A stretch of DNA of 64,000 nucleotides from Ignavibacteria bacterium (GTDB lineage: Bacteria > Bacteroidota > Ignavibacteria > Tepidaquicellales > Tepidaquicellaceae). Location: assembly GCA_016704345.1 (NCBI GenBank), contig JADJAH010000003.1, forward strand, positions 62,001 to 126,000. Reading direction: 5' to 3'. The position numbers were made by a program, and so were the translations under genes. The notes below the pieces were generated by a model, which did no database searches, was not told the DNA's origin, and saw only the letters and a program-made list of their open reading frames with translations. This document shows positions 38,901 to 47,364 of the stretch, piece by piece (the stretch's first letter is position 1; every line of letters starts with the position of its first letter).

Positions 38901-40867
38901 ACTTTGCAGCAGGTGGAGCTCCGCAAATAGTAAGCATCGGCGACATAGACGGAGACGGAAAACCGGATCTGGCTGTTGCAAATTTTTCAGGTAATTCAGT
39001 ATCAGTTTTACGCAATACATCTGTACCGGGAACAGTAAGTCTTGCGGCAAAAATTGATTTAGGAAGTGCGGGACAAGCATCTTCCGTTATCATTGGCGAC
39101 TTTGACGGGACGGGCAAACCGGAAGTGGTTGCAACAAATTACAACACAAATAACTTGTCAGTATTCAGAAACTTATCAACTCCGGCTGCACTACAGACCA
39201 GCGCATCCGGAAACGGAAATCCGATCACAAACGGATCGGTAACTCCCGGCCTGACCAACCATACTTCCTTTGGAGATGTAATATTAGGAGGAAATCTTAT
39301 TCGAACATATACATTTCAGAATACAAGCACAGACAGCTTGAGTGTTGATAGCATAAAAATGTCCGGGACTGATTCGGTTTTGTTTACACCGGGCTCAATA
39401 ACACCGGCAGGAAAAATGGCACCCGGAAGTTCGAAGACCTTTACAGTCACATGTACTCCATTGACAACAGGATTAAAGACTGCCACAGTTAATATTTATT
39501 CAAACATCAACTCCGGCACCTCTTGTCTTATTCAGCAGACATATACTTTTGCAGTTCAGGCTGCCGGAACTGTTCCGGTTCAGGCAGAGGTGCTGAATTT
39601 TGACGGGATCAATGACCATGTAGCTCTGCCAAATGCATTGCCTACATCATTTACGGGGGCTTCAACAACAGAATTTACTATTGAGTACTGGTTCAAGGGA
39701 ACATCTTTACAGTCTGCAGTAAGAATTCAGAATGGCTCCGGTTACATTGTTGCCGGCTGGAACGGATTACATATTATTTCTTCTGATGGTGGAACCGGGG
39801 CCGGTATAAGTGTCGGAGCCGCTGCAACAGACGGTAACTGGCATCATATTGCGTTCACATGGAAAAAGAACACTGTAAATGGATTCAGAAGCTATCTGGA
39901 CGGCGCGCTTGTTGCACAAAGAAATTCTGCTAATGTGAATCTTCCCGTGGTAACATCAGGAGGATATCTTGGAGTATATAACGGAGCCAGCGAATGGATG
40001 AATGGCACACTTGATGAGGTAAGAATCTGGAAACGCCAATTATCTCAGACAGAAATTTCTGCAAACAGATTTTTTGAAATCAACTCCGGAACAGCACTGC
40101 TTGCAAGTTATCATTTTAATCAGGGAATCGCAGGAGGTAATAATACCGGAATAACAGATCTTACTGATGCAACTTCAAACAACTATACAGGCACTTTAAA
40201 TAACTTTGCTTTGAACGGACCGGCATCGAACTTTGTCGGGTCAGGACCGGCATTAACCTCGCAATCGTCTACGATTAACATCTCTCTCATTCCGGAAGGA
40301 TTGTATGATGCCGGAACTGACAGGCTAAGAACCAGAGATACGGTCAAAGCTTATCTGCATTCAAATGTATCTCCTTATGGCGTTGTAGATTCAGCAGTTG
40401 CAGTTATAGACTCTGTTACTTTCACAGGTTCGTTCATCTTTTCAAATGCATCAAGCGGAACATACTACATAAGAGTAAATCACAGGAACAGCATTGAGAC
40501 ATGGAGCAGGACAGGGGGAGAACCTTTTGTGCAGGGAACAACAATGAGTTATAATTTCTCATCTGCCGCCGCGCAGGCTTACGGGAATAATCAGATACCT
40601 GTGGCTGTAACTGACAATACACACATAATCGTAAACGGCAGGAATTTGAAGGATGCATCAACGGCAAGGTTTGGGATGTTTAGCGGTGATGTGAATCAGG
40701 ACGGAACAGTTGATGCAACAGATGTAAGCGCGGTGGACAATGATGCAAATAACTATGTGAGTGGTTATGTTATCACAGATCTTACCGGCGACAACTTCGT
40801 TGACGGAACTGACTTTGCAACAGCGGATAACAACGCGGCGAACTATGCGGGAGTGTTAAGGCCGTGA
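35906..40867 (+). CDS. Giant multidomain secreted protein with internal duplication, LamG-like domain and dockerin
   Basis: The start is ATG 35906 because GGGAGGGG lies 6-13 bp upstream; an ORF extension to 35783 has no support. The product has about 1653 residues. A long N-region of about 35 residues precedes the signal core AILLLAFTFFAYGVNAQ. The order is IPT/TIG, seven VCBS units (IGDIDGDGKPDLAVAN type), and an ASH-like Ig domain. The same three blocks then repeat. A LamG/concanavalin-like domain (about 1220-1400, GNWHHIAFTWKK, LDEVRIWKRQLS) is followed by the shared module (RVNHRNSIETWS) and a dockerin (DVNQDGTVDATD, DLTGDNFVDGTD). The LamG-like domain suggests glycan or matrix binding. 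It is tandem to the 30726 gene and convergent with the helical gene at 41157. Confidence 0.88.
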   Translation: MNFFTNKSATAKCLSSLYSDDSQCRIINARSLKAILLLAFTFFAYGVNAQPVITTFAPQSGPAGTVVTITGSGFSLAPSLNKVFFGAAPAYVPASTNTSLTVEVPPGANYGYISVTNVENHLTVYSSIPFKLTFPGGCKPEFELKRDFTSDSIPYSVCIGDLNGDSRSDMAVTNYGSNTVSVFPNTSNADVISFAAKVDFVTGLSPKSVNFGDIDGDGRLDMIVTNSGDTSVSVFRNTSSFGSISFAAKVDFKTGGSPWSVCVGDINGDGKPDLAVANRVSWTVSVLRNTSTSGVVSFLSKVDFTTGSSPYSVSIGDLDGDGKPDLAIANSGSNTASVFKNTSTSGAVSFAAKVDFNAGGSPVSMSIGDIDGDGKLDLVLANNSSNNASVFRNTSTPGIINAGSFAARVDFAAGGAPQTVSIGDIDGDGKPDLAVANFTGNSVSVLRNASVSGTVIFAGKVDLTTAGQASSLSIGDFDNYGKPEVVATNYDTKTLSLFRNIATPSVLQTSVSGNGNPITNGSVIPSLANHTDFGNVLIGGNLIRTYTIQNSSTDSLRVDSIKMSGTDQALFTPGSITPAGKIAPGASKTFTVTCTPLATGLKSASVNIYSNINSGTSCLLQQTYTFAVKATGGSLPVIESFSPQSGPVGGTVTITGGGFNTTASNNIVFFGAALASVSASTDTSLTVTTPAGANFQYISVTNLGSNLTGYSSIPFIITFPGGCKTEFAARVNFSTGGIPYSVSIGDLDIDGKSDLAVANYGSNTVSVYRNTSTTGGVSFAAKVDFGTGSSPKSVSIGDIDGDGKSDLVVTNSGASNSVSVFRNTSTPGVINAGSFAAKVDFGTGSSPWSVSVGDLNGDGKPDLAVANRVSQTVSVFRNTSTSGVINFMSRVDFATGSSPYSVSIGDLDGDGKPDMAVASSGSNIVSAYQNTSTSGVVNFAAKVDFNAGGSPASVSIGDIDGDGKLDLAVANNSSNNASVFRNTSTPGIINAGSFAARVDFAAGGAPQIVSIGDIDGDGKPDLAVANFSGNSVSVLRNTSVPGTVSLAAKIDLGSAGQASSVIIGDFDGTGKPEVVATNYNTNNLSVFRNLSTPAALQTSASGNGNPITNGSVTPGLTNHTSFGDVILGGNLIRTYTFQNTSTDSLSVDSIKMSGTDSVLFTPGSITPAGKMAPGSSKTFTVTCTPLTTGLKTATVNIYSNINSGTSCLIQQTYTFAVQAAGTVPVQAEVLNFDGINDHVALPNALPTSFTGASTTEFTIEYWFKGTSLQSAVRIQNGSGYIVAGWNGLHIISSDGGTGAGISVGAAATDGNWHHIAFTWKKNTVNGFRSYLDGALVAQRNSANVNLPVVTSGGYLGVYNGASEWMNGTLDEVRIWKRQLSQTEISANRFFEINSGTALLASYHFNQGIAGGNNTGITDLTDATSNNYTGTLNNFALNGPASNFVGSGPALTSQSSTINISLIPEGLYDAGTDRLRTRDTVKAYLHSNVSPYGVVDSAVAVIDSVTFTGSFIFSNASSGTYYIRVNHRNSIETWSRTGGEPFVQGTTMSYNFSSAAAQAYGNNQIPVAVTDNTHIIVNGRNLKDASTARFGMFSGDVNQDGTVDATDVSAVDNDANNYVSGYVITDLTGDNFVDGTDFATADNNAANYAGVLRP

Positions 40868-40887
40868 GTTTGGAGGAGCAAATGAAA

Positions 40888-40970
40888 CTCCCAGCCGCAA
40901 GCAGCGGGGTATCTTTCTAAAACAAAGAAACATTTTCGCCGCAAGCGGCGGGGAATTGAACCCTAAGAGA
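40888..40970. repeat. GCCGCAAGCGGCGGGG-type repeats
   Basis: Two related units lie behind the dockerin gene: AGCCGCAAGCAGCGGGGTAT at about 40893-40912 and CGCCGCAAGCGGCGGGGAAT at about 40938-40957. The second is a near-perfect short palindrome. An AT-rich stretch follows at 40968-40993. Confidence 0.5.
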
Positions 40971-41021
40971 TTAAAAATTAGTAATTTAAAATAGCTTTGT
41001 GTGTTTCAGTTTGATTGCTGC

Positions 41022-41113
41022 CCGCGTCTGAGTCTCCTGCGTTCTTCAGGCGGGCCTGCCCACTGGCCATTGAAGTGTGAAATGCATCCCGGCAGGCAGG
41101 GATTCAGCCGCAC
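41022..41113 (+). repeat. GC-rich element family B, copy 2
   Basis: The core from CAGGCGGGCCTGCCC to GGCAGGCAGGGATTCAGCC is almost identical to copy 1. The left flank is shorter because about 20 bp present in copies 1 and 3 are missing. It lies 43 bp before the stop of the convergent helical gene. Confidence 0.75.
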
Positions 41114-41132
41114 AGTTCAATTTACAACATCC

Positions 41133-41160
41133 GTAGAGACGGGCAATTGCCCGTCTCTAC
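41133..41160. repeat. Perfect 28-bp palindrome, family C, copy 2, overlapping a stop codon
   Basis: This is identical to copy 1 (two 14-bp halves, GTAGAGACGGGCAA and its complement). Its right end contains the TAG stop (41157-41159) of the minus-strand helical gene, so the element defines the end of that protein. Confidence 0.85.
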
Positions 41161-42626
41161 TTTCCTCTGTTTGATTTCCTGAGTTTGTTTATTCTTTCCA
41201 TGAACCAGTCTTTTGATCCTGTCTTTCCGTCATGCACATCCTGTTCAAGTTTGTTCAATTCATACTCATCAAAATTCATCTTTATCTTCAGCAGCCGGTG
41301 AACACCAACATTGAACATTTCATACCACTTTCTGTAATTTGCGCTTACGGATTTGTTCTTCTTCAGGAAATGTTTATAAGAATCAAAGTGGTACATGAAG
41401 CCATCATAGTCACCGAGTTCATAATATATCATTGTTAGCAGGTCTTTAATATCAAACTTGAAAGCAAAGTGATCAAGTTTTAATGTCAGCGAACTATGCA
41501 GTGCTTTCTCAAATTCGCCGGTTGAATAATAGTAATGCGCATCCGTATAATATTTCATATTCTCTTTGAACTCAGGAAGAAGGAGCTCGAAAAAATTGTC
41601 CCGTACAAACTTTATCAACTTATGATCAGAAAACCTTCCTGCCATTTTGACAATATTGGTATAAGAGTATATGTTCATAGTCCCGTCCAATTCCGTAAAC
41701 ACTTCTTCATCAATGCGCAGTTTGTACAATTCAAGAAACTCAAGCAATCTGTTGCTGTCCTTCAAAGAAGGTCTTACATTCAATGCATCCGCAAGATGAA
41801 TATACAACGCGGACTTTTCCTCACGTGAGAAGAGTCCGGAATGCTTAAGCAAGGTATTCTTAAAATTGAAATAGTTGTCAGTATTCTCGGGAAAAGCAAA
41901 GGCAAGATATTTGCAGATGTAAACCCGGAGAATGCTGAGGTCATTTTCGCTGAGAGCATCTGACCGCTTCAAGATATTATTCAATTCAGCATTTCCAAAG
42001 ATCAACTTGAAAGAGCTATTCCTGCCGGACTTGTTCACAGCAATTGAACGGCTCGCAATCTCATTGTAGAAGTTGGACAACTTCACAATCACATCTGAAA
42101 TGTAATAATCGGAAATCTCATTTAATTCGTCAGAGAGTTCTGACTCATAATTTGTATGAATGCTGCAGTGATTGAGTTTCTTTATTTTTAGTTTTTGAAT
42201 GTCGGAATAATAGTTCTGATAGAATCTGCTCTTTTCCAGCTTCTTCAAAAGAGATTCATACTCCAGGAAAAATTTGTTGTGAATCTTCCTTTTTGAAAGG
42301 GCATCCAAGTAAAGAAACTTGTTCTCGGGAAAGGAATTCTCCATCTGCATCACTTCAATGAACTTTTCGGAAAGCTTTGTGAGATCTAGGATCAGATTTT
42401 TCAAAACTCCTCCATTAAAGTTCTTCCCCGGATACAATTGCTTCCATATACTTTCCTTCCCGATATTCTCATCGCTGTAATCGGGTGCATGTTTCCTTAA
42501 AACGCTGAAGAACTTTATCGCATTTGGTTTCTTGTTGTAAAACGGAGATCTCAGAAACTCGTCAAACTTATTGATCTCATCTTTAGTGAAGGTTCTTAAT
42601 ATTTGTATCAGTAACAATTTTTTCAT
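41157..42626 (-). CDS. SPYFNK-family helical protein
   Basis: This intact family member of 489 residues starts at an ATG. The N-terminus reads LLIQILRTFTKDEINKFDEF then SPFYNK, followed by IWKQLYPGKNFNGGVLKNLI and a helical body. Near the C-terminus are FEKALHSSLTLKLDHFAFKF, MIYYELGDYD, HFLKKNKSVS and the family ending WFMERINKL plus a short basic tail. The stop codon lies within a mobile-looking 28-bp palindrome, so the natural tail may have been changed by a few residues. It is divergent from the FG-GAP/dockerin gene at 43109 across a 482-bp gap and convergent with the giant gene at 35906. Cytoplasmic; function unknown. Confidence 0.8.
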   Translation of the reverse strand: MKKLLLIQILRTFTKDEINKFDEFLRSPFYNKKPNAIKFFSVLRKHAPDYSDENIGKESIWKQLYPGKNFNGGVLKNLILDLTKLSEKFIEVMQMENSFPENKFLYLDALSKRKIHNKFFLEYESLLKKLEKSRFYQNYYSDIQKLKIKKLNHCSIHTNYESELSDELNEISDYYISDVIVKLSNFYNEIASRSIAVNKSGRNSSFKLIFGNAELNNILKRSDALSENDLSILRVYICKYLAFAFPENTDNYFNFKNTLLKHSGLFSREEKSALYIHLADALNVRPSLKDSNRLLEFLELYKLRIDEEVFTELDGTMNIYSYTNIVKMAGRFSDHKLIKFVRDNFFELLLPEFKENMKYYTDAHYYYSTGEFEKALHSSLTLKLDHFAFKFDIKDLLTMIYYELGDYDGFMYHFDSYKHFLKKNKSVSANYRKWYEMFNVGVHRLLKIKMNFDEYELNKLEQDVHDGKTGSKDWFMERINKLRKSNRGK

Positions 42627-42690
42627 TCAAGAATAAATTGGTTCAGAATTAATCAGACAGGATGAATTGCTTCCTGCTTTGTTTATACCC

Positions 42691-42724
42691 CCCTATGTAA
42701 AATCCGGAAATTTTTCTTTGGAGA
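42691..42724 (+). promoter_or_regulatory. Shared CCCTATGTA-N13-TTTCTTTGGAGA motif, copy 1
   Basis: CCCTATGTA and TTTCTTTGGAGA are separated by exactly the same distance as at 47211-47244, upstream of another dockerin gene. The TTTCTTTG part resembles the -7 box of Bacteroidota promoters. It is probably a promoter with an upstream element; the reading is inference from two copies. Confidence 0.5.
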
Positions 42725-42894
42725 TGTAAGCTGTTGCTGATATGTTGCATCACACTTCGACAACAAGACATTGTTGCGAACCAGTTCTTAAAATTAAAGC
42801 GGAACCAAAATTCAGCGGTGCGAAAATGTCAAAATCCGTCTGGACAATCAACTGTAAAAACTTTTTGCGAATACTTGATAAAACTAACAAACAA

Positions 42895-43062
42895 ATGAAT
42901 CTGCAATCTCAGAAGACAATGATGCAAACCGGATTTCCCAAAAAGCAGGCAAAGAGAAAACGAAAATCAATTTCAAAGAAAGAGGCACAGTTAAAATTGC
43001 TCCTTACAAAACTCATAAAGAGAGTAGACCCCAGCCCACGAATTAATTCGCGGGCTGGTTGA
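42895..43062 (+). CDS. Possible small basic protein
   Basis: This is a 55-residue ORF beginning MNLQSQKTMMQTGFPKKQAK and rich in Lys and Arg. The leader ACTAACAAACAAATG looks like the A-rich starts of other genes here. The last codons run into a palindromic repeat. Its position parallels the small ORF at 30532 between a helical gene and a giant gene, but the sequences are not alike. It could be chance. Confidence 0.22.
   Translation: MNLQSQKTMMQTGFPKKQAKRKRKSISKKEAQLKLLLTKLIKRVDPSPRINSRAG
43031..43058. repeat. CAGCCCACGAATT palindrome
   Basis: CCAGCCCACGAATT pairs with AATTCGCGGGCTGG with a single mismatch. Related shorter hairpins occur at 35133-35152, 47042-47067 and 47091-47115 (CCCACGACTTCAGTCGTGGG). 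This copy lies in the leader of the 43109 gene. Confidence 0.65.
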
Positions 43063-43108
43063 ATGATAAATTTCAAACAATATTAACATCAAACCAAACA
43101 CTACACAA

Positions 43109-46100
43109 ATGAAAACACTCTTCAACACTATGAAGCTGATGATCTTGCTCATGATCATCATCACAGGTACAGCAAGTGCAAAATCCGATTCACTGCCTCT
43201 GGGCGTCACGGAGGCCCGGCTAAAATCATTGACTGATGAGAACGGGCAAAAGTTAGTGCAGCCCGAAGAAGAAGGTGATGCAATGCAGGAAAGATTCCTT
43301 ACGGGCTTTGCTGCAAGTGATAATTTCGGATTTTCAGTTTCATCTGCCGGTGATGTGAATGGAGACGGATACAGTGATCTGATAATCGGAGCACCTCTCA
43401 ATGATGGAGGAGCGTCAAATGCCGGAAGAGCATACATCTATTATGGTGGCGCTATAATCAATTCGGGTGTTGATGTTATTCTTACCGGTCTTACAGCAGG
43501 CGATCAGTTTGGATATTCAGTTTCATCAGCCGGCGATGTGAACGGCGACGGATTCAGTGATGTGATAGTGGGTGCAAATCTTAACGATGCGGGCGGTTCA
43601 AATGCAGGAAGAGCTTATATATTCTTTGGAGGAAGCTCGATGAACAATGTTGCAGACGTAATTCTAACAGGAGCCGCAGTAAGTGATAACTTTGGAAATT
43701 CAGTGTCAACTGCCGGTGATGTGAACGGCGACGGATACAGTGATGTGTTAGTCGGTGCAAATGCAAACGATGCCGGAGGCTCAAATGCAGGAAGAGCTTA
43801 TGTTTATTTTGGGGGAAGTATAATGAACAATACTGCTGATGTTCTGCTCACCGGAGAAGCTGCAAGCGATGGTTTAGGCTTTGCAGTCGCAAACGCAGGC
43901 GATGTAAACGGCGATGGATACGGTGATGTACTTATAGGTGCAACCGGCAACGATGCAGGGGGAACAAGCGCCGGAAGAGCTTACGTCTATTTTGGAGGCA
44001 GTTTAATGAACAGTACCGCAGATGTAATCATGACTGGTGCAGCGGCTAATGATCAGTTCGGAGTTTCAGTATCAACAACAGGGGATGTAAACGGTGACGG
44101 ATATTCTGACGTGATAGTCGGTGCAAATCTGAATGATGCAGGAGGAACAGATGCAGGCAGGGCTTATATATACTATGGAGGAAGCAGTCCCGACAATGCA
44201 GCTGATCTGCTTCTGACAGGAGTCGTCGCCGGTGATCGTCTTGGAGCATCAGTATCAACAGCCGGTGATGTGAATGGCGACGGATACAGCGATGTGATTG
44301 CAGGAGCACCTTTGAATGACGCCGGGGGAGCCAATGCGGGAAGATCATATATTTTTTTCGGGGGAAGTAATATGAACAACACTCCGGATTTTTCACGGTC
44401 TGGAGAAGCAGCTAATGATCAATACGGATTACCCGTATCAAATGCCGGTGATATGAATGGTGACGGATACAGTGACATTATTGTGGGGGCAATTGCAAAT
44501 GATGCAGGTGGAACAAATGCCGGAAGAGCCTATTTGTACTTAAATTCCATGACCGGTATTGATATTGCTGATGAAATATTTCAGGGAGTTGCTGCGGGTG
44601 ATTTATTCGGAAACTCCATTTCCGGGGGAAATGATATCAACGGAGACGGATATGAAGATCTGATTGTCGGTGCCTATACAAATGATACAGTAAAAACCGG
44701 TAGAACTTACGTTTATTTCGGAGGCATAATTCAGGATAATATTGCCGATATGACAATTACAGGAGCAGCAGCAGGTGATCAATTCGGAATTTCAGTATCA
44801 CATGCCGGTGACATAAATAGTGATGGATTTGGTGATGTAATAATTGGGGCAAACGGGAATGACTCGGGAGGTGCAATTTCGGGAAGAGCATACATATACT
44901 TTGGAGGAGTTGTGCCGGACACTGTCGCTGATGTGATAATGACAGGAGAAGCGGCAGACGATAATTTCGGATTTTCAGTTTCTTCGGCCGGCGATGTTAA
45001 CGACGACGGATTCAATGATGTTATAGTGGGTGCCCCTCAGAATGATGCATTTAGTCTCAACAACGCAGGAAGGGCTTACATCTATTTCGGTGGAAGTACC
45101 ATGAACAATGTTGCCGATGTGATATTAAGCGGTCTGACAATTAATGATAAACTTGGAAATTCCGTATCACCAGCTGGGGACATGAATGCTGACGGATATG
45201 GTGATGTCATAGTTGGAGCTTTTCTTACAGGAAATAATGCAGGTAGTGCATACATTTATTTCGGAGGAAGTGCTCCTGACAGTACAGCCGACATGACACT
45301 TAATGGAGAAACATCAAATGATCAATTTGGAGCAAGTGTTGCTTCAGCCGGAGATATGAATGGTGATGGCTACAGTGATGTAATTATCGGTGCAAATGGT
45401 AATGATAGCGGGGGATCAAATTCGGGCAGGGCATACGTTTACTTAGGTGGCGCCTTTCCAAATATTGATGCAGATGTTATCATGACCGGAGCTGCTACAG
45501 GAGACCAGTTTGGATTTCCGGTTTCATCAGTCGGTGATGTTAATGGCGACGGCTATAGTGATGTAAGTGTGGCAGCAAACTTTAATGATGCCGGTGGAAC
45601 AGATGCAGGAAGTGCATATATTTTTTTCGGAGGAAGAATCCCTGACAATGTGCCTGATGTAATAATGGTCGGTGAAGCGGCACAAGATCGATTTGGAAAT
45701 GATGTCACGTTTGCAGGAGATTTGAATGATGACGGTTTGAGCGATGTGATTGCCGGAGCTTCGTATAATGACAACGGCGGAACTAATGCAGGCAAGGCTT
45801 ATCTTTACTACTCATCCGCACCATCGGTCAAACCAATATTGAATACAGTAAAGGATGTGCCGAACGATCAAGGCGGACAGATCTATCTCAAATGGGCGCG
45901 AAGCGGTTATGATGTTAACAACATTAGCACAATAACTGATTATATTGTTTACAGAAGCTTTCCGCCCTCAGCCGGACAGTTTTCGTGGGAAGCAAGAGCT
46001 GTAATTCCGGCAACAAAAAGACCGTTCTACACTTTCACAGATATTACACCCTTCGATTCATTGTCAGGAAACAGTGGTACAGTATATTATCAGATAATGG

Positions 46101-46984
46101 CAAGGACATCAAACTCTTCTCAATTTTGGCTTTCAGGAATCATGTCCGGCAGAAGCATCGACAACATCGCTCCGCTGATGGTATCGCCGTTTACTGCCGC
46201 ACCGGTTGTGAATAATGTTTTGCTGAACTGGAAGAGAAGCACATCTCCGGATCTTCTCAACTATGTTCTCTATCGCAGCACATCACCGACGATTGATCCT
46301 GACACAGAACCTGTGTTTGCCACTACAACAGACTCTACTTACCTCGACACAGCGCCTTTGAGCGGAGTGTATTATTATTTCATCGTTGCGCAGGACATAC
46401 ACAATAACAAGAGCCCTGTGGCAATTGCTGAAAGTCCTAACATGACACTCAATCTTACAATGTTCATTGAAGGATTCTATAATGCAGGAAGCGATTCGCA
46501 GGTTAGTGATACAGTGCAGGTTGAGCTGAGAAATTCAGCATCTCCATTTGCAGTGGCAGATCAGACAAGCGCAGTAGTGTCAGCAAACGGAACTGTTCAG
46601 CTCAAATTCGGCAATGCCGCAAACGGCAGCTACTACATTGCCGTGAAGCACAGGAGCAGCATTGAAACTTGGAGCGCCGGCACAATAGCATTGTCACGCA
46701 TAACACCTGCAAACTACAACATCTCGACTTCCTCATCGCAGGCATTCGGAAGCAACATGATACAGGTAGATGCATCGCCGGTTCGCTTTGCGATCTATGG
46801 CGGCGATGTGAATCAGGATGGGACAGTTGACGCAACTGATGTAAGCACGATTGACAACGACGCGTCAAATTTCATCAGCGGATATGTGGTGACGGATCTG
46901 ACAGGCGATGAGTTTGTTGACGGAACTGACTTTGCGATAGCCGACAACAATGCGGCGAATTTTGTGAGCGTGGTAAGACCGTGA
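43109..46984 (+). CDS. Secreted double FG-GAP propeller protein with FN3 and dockerin
   Basis: The 1291-residue protein has signal core LMILLMIIITGTASA. It has 14 FG-GAP units (GDVNGDGYSD-type loops). As in the 24640 protein, unit seven ends differently (YLYLNSMTGIDIADEIF), consistent with two seven-bladed propellers. FN3-like domains (KDVPNDQGGQIYLKWARSGY, then LNYVLYRSTSP) lead into the shared module (FIEGFYNAGSD, KHRSSIETWS) and the dockerin (DVNQDGTVDATD, DLTGDEFVDGTD, ADNNAANFVSVVRP). The last 540 bp are far closer to the end of the 52502 gene than the propeller regions are. The start follows ACACTACACAAATG without an SD. It is divergent from the helical gene at 41157 and followed in tandem by the beta-helix gene. 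Confidence 0.9.
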   Translation: MKTLFNTMKLMILLMIIITGTASAKSDSLPLGVTEARLKSLTDENGQKLVQPEEEGDAMQERFLTGFAASDNFGFSVSSAGDVNGDGYSDLIIGAPLNDGGASNAGRAYIYYGGAIINSGVDVILTGLTAGDQFGYSVSSAGDVNGDGFSDVIVGANLNDAGGSNAGRAYIFFGGSSMNNVADVILTGAAVSDNFGNSVSTAGDVNGDGYSDVLVGANANDAGGSNAGRAYVYFGGSIMNNTADVLLTGEAASDGLGFAVANAGDVNGDGYGDVLIGATGNDAGGTSAGRAYVYFGGSLMNSTADVIMTGAAANDQFGVSVSTTGDVNGDGYSDVIVGANLNDAGGTDAGRAYIYYGGSSPDNAADLLLTGVVAGDRLGASVSTAGDVNGDGYSDVIAGAPLNDAGGANAGRSYIFFGGSNMNNTPDFSRSGEAANDQYGLPVSNAGDMNGDGYSDIIVGAIANDAGGTNAGRAYLYLNSMTGIDIADEIFQGVAAGDLFGNSISGGNDINGDGYEDLIVGAYTNDTVKTGRTYVYFGGIIQDNIADMTITGAAAGDQFGISVSHAGDINSDGFGDVIIGANGNDSGGAISGRAYIYFGGVVPDTVADVIMTGEAADDNFGFSVSSAGDVNDDGFNDVIVGAPQNDAFSLNNAGRAYIYFGGSTMNNVADVILSGLTINDKLGNSVSPAGDMNADGYGDVIVGAFLTGNNAGSAYIYFGGSAPDSTADMTLNGETSNDQFGASVASAGDMNGDGYSDVIIGANGNDSGGSNSGRAYVYLGGAFPNIDADVIMTGAATGDQFGFPVSSVGDVNGDGYSDVSVAANFNDAGGTDAGSAYIFFGGRIPDNVPDVIMVGEAAQDRFGNDVTFAGDLNDDGLSDVIAGASYNDNGGTNAGKAYLYYSSAPSVKPILNTVKDVPNDQGGQIYLKWARSGYDVNNISTITDYIVYRSFPPSAGQFSWEARAVIPATKRPFYTFTDITPFDSLSGNSGTVYYQIMARTSNSSQFWLSGIMSGRSIDNIAPLMVSPFTAAPVVNNVLLNWKRSTSPDLLNYVLYRSTSPTIDPDTEPVFATTTDSTYLDTAPLSGVYYYFIVAQDIHNNKSPVAIAESPNMTLNLTMFIEGFYNAGSDSQVSDTVQVELRNSASPFAVADQTSAVVSANGTVQLKFGNAANGSYYIAVKHRSSIETWSAGTIALSRITPANYNISTSSSQAFGSNMIQVDASPVRFAIYGGDVNQDGTVDATDVSTIDNDASNFISGYVVTDLTGDEFVDGTDFAIADNNAANFVSVVRP

Positions 46985-47041
46985 GGAGCAATTGAAAATT
47001 AAAAATTACGAATTAGGAATTAATGCAGCAAGATTATTTCA

Positions 47042-47115
47042 CCCAGCCCACGACTTCAGTCGTGGGGTAAGAATGTATCAGCAATCCACACAGCCCGCGA
47101 CTTTAGTCGTGGGCA
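47042..47115. repeat. Two AGTCGTGGG hairpins
   Basis: CCCACGACTTCAGTCGTGGG at 47047-47066 and GCCCGCGACTTTAGTCGTGG within 47091-47115 are two tandem near-palindromes with tiny loops. The motif is a commonly dispersed bacterial repeat. Together they could stop transcription after the 43109 gene. Confidence 0.6.
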
Positions 47116-47210
47116 GGAATGTAAAAGCAATTCTGAATATCTATATCCTGTATAAACAGAACAGAATTATACCAACAAAATCTGTTTAATTCTTATACCG
47201 TATATTTTAA

Positions 47211-47244
47211 CCCTATGTATTTTCGAAAAATATTTCTTTGGAGA
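47211..47244 (+). promoter_or_regulatory. Shared CCCTATGTA-N13-TTTCTTTGGAGA motif, copy 2
   Basis: CCCTATGTA at 47211 and TTTCTTTGGAGA ending at 47244 have the same spacing as copy 1. The start codon of the beta-helix gene lies 120 bp downstream. It is a likely promoter for this gene. Confidence 0.5.
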
Positions 47245-47364
47245 ATAATGCTTAAGAAGATAATTTGCACATAACTTGATTTAAGTAATAGAAAAAAAGT
47301 GAATACAAAACGTAACTGTCTAAACTTTACTAATAAAAATCAAAAACTAAACCACAACTAAAAA

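Larger units (their letters stand above)
42627..43108. other. Long divergent leader region
   Basis: This 482-bp gap separates the helical gene and the propeller gene. It contains a promoter-like motif shared with the 47365 gene (42691-42724), a possible small basic ORF (42895-43062) and a 28-bp palindrome (43031-43058). The distance from the motif to the propeller start is 385 bp, unusually long. Confidence 0.55.
46985..47364. other. Intergenic region with repeats and leader
   Basis: This 380-bp region lies between two same-strand dockerin genes. It holds an AT-rich repeat (46991-47024), two CCCACGACT...AGTCGTGGG hairpins (47042-47067 and 47091-47115) and the shared promoter-like motif at 47211-47244. 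No gene is supported. Confidence 0.6.
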
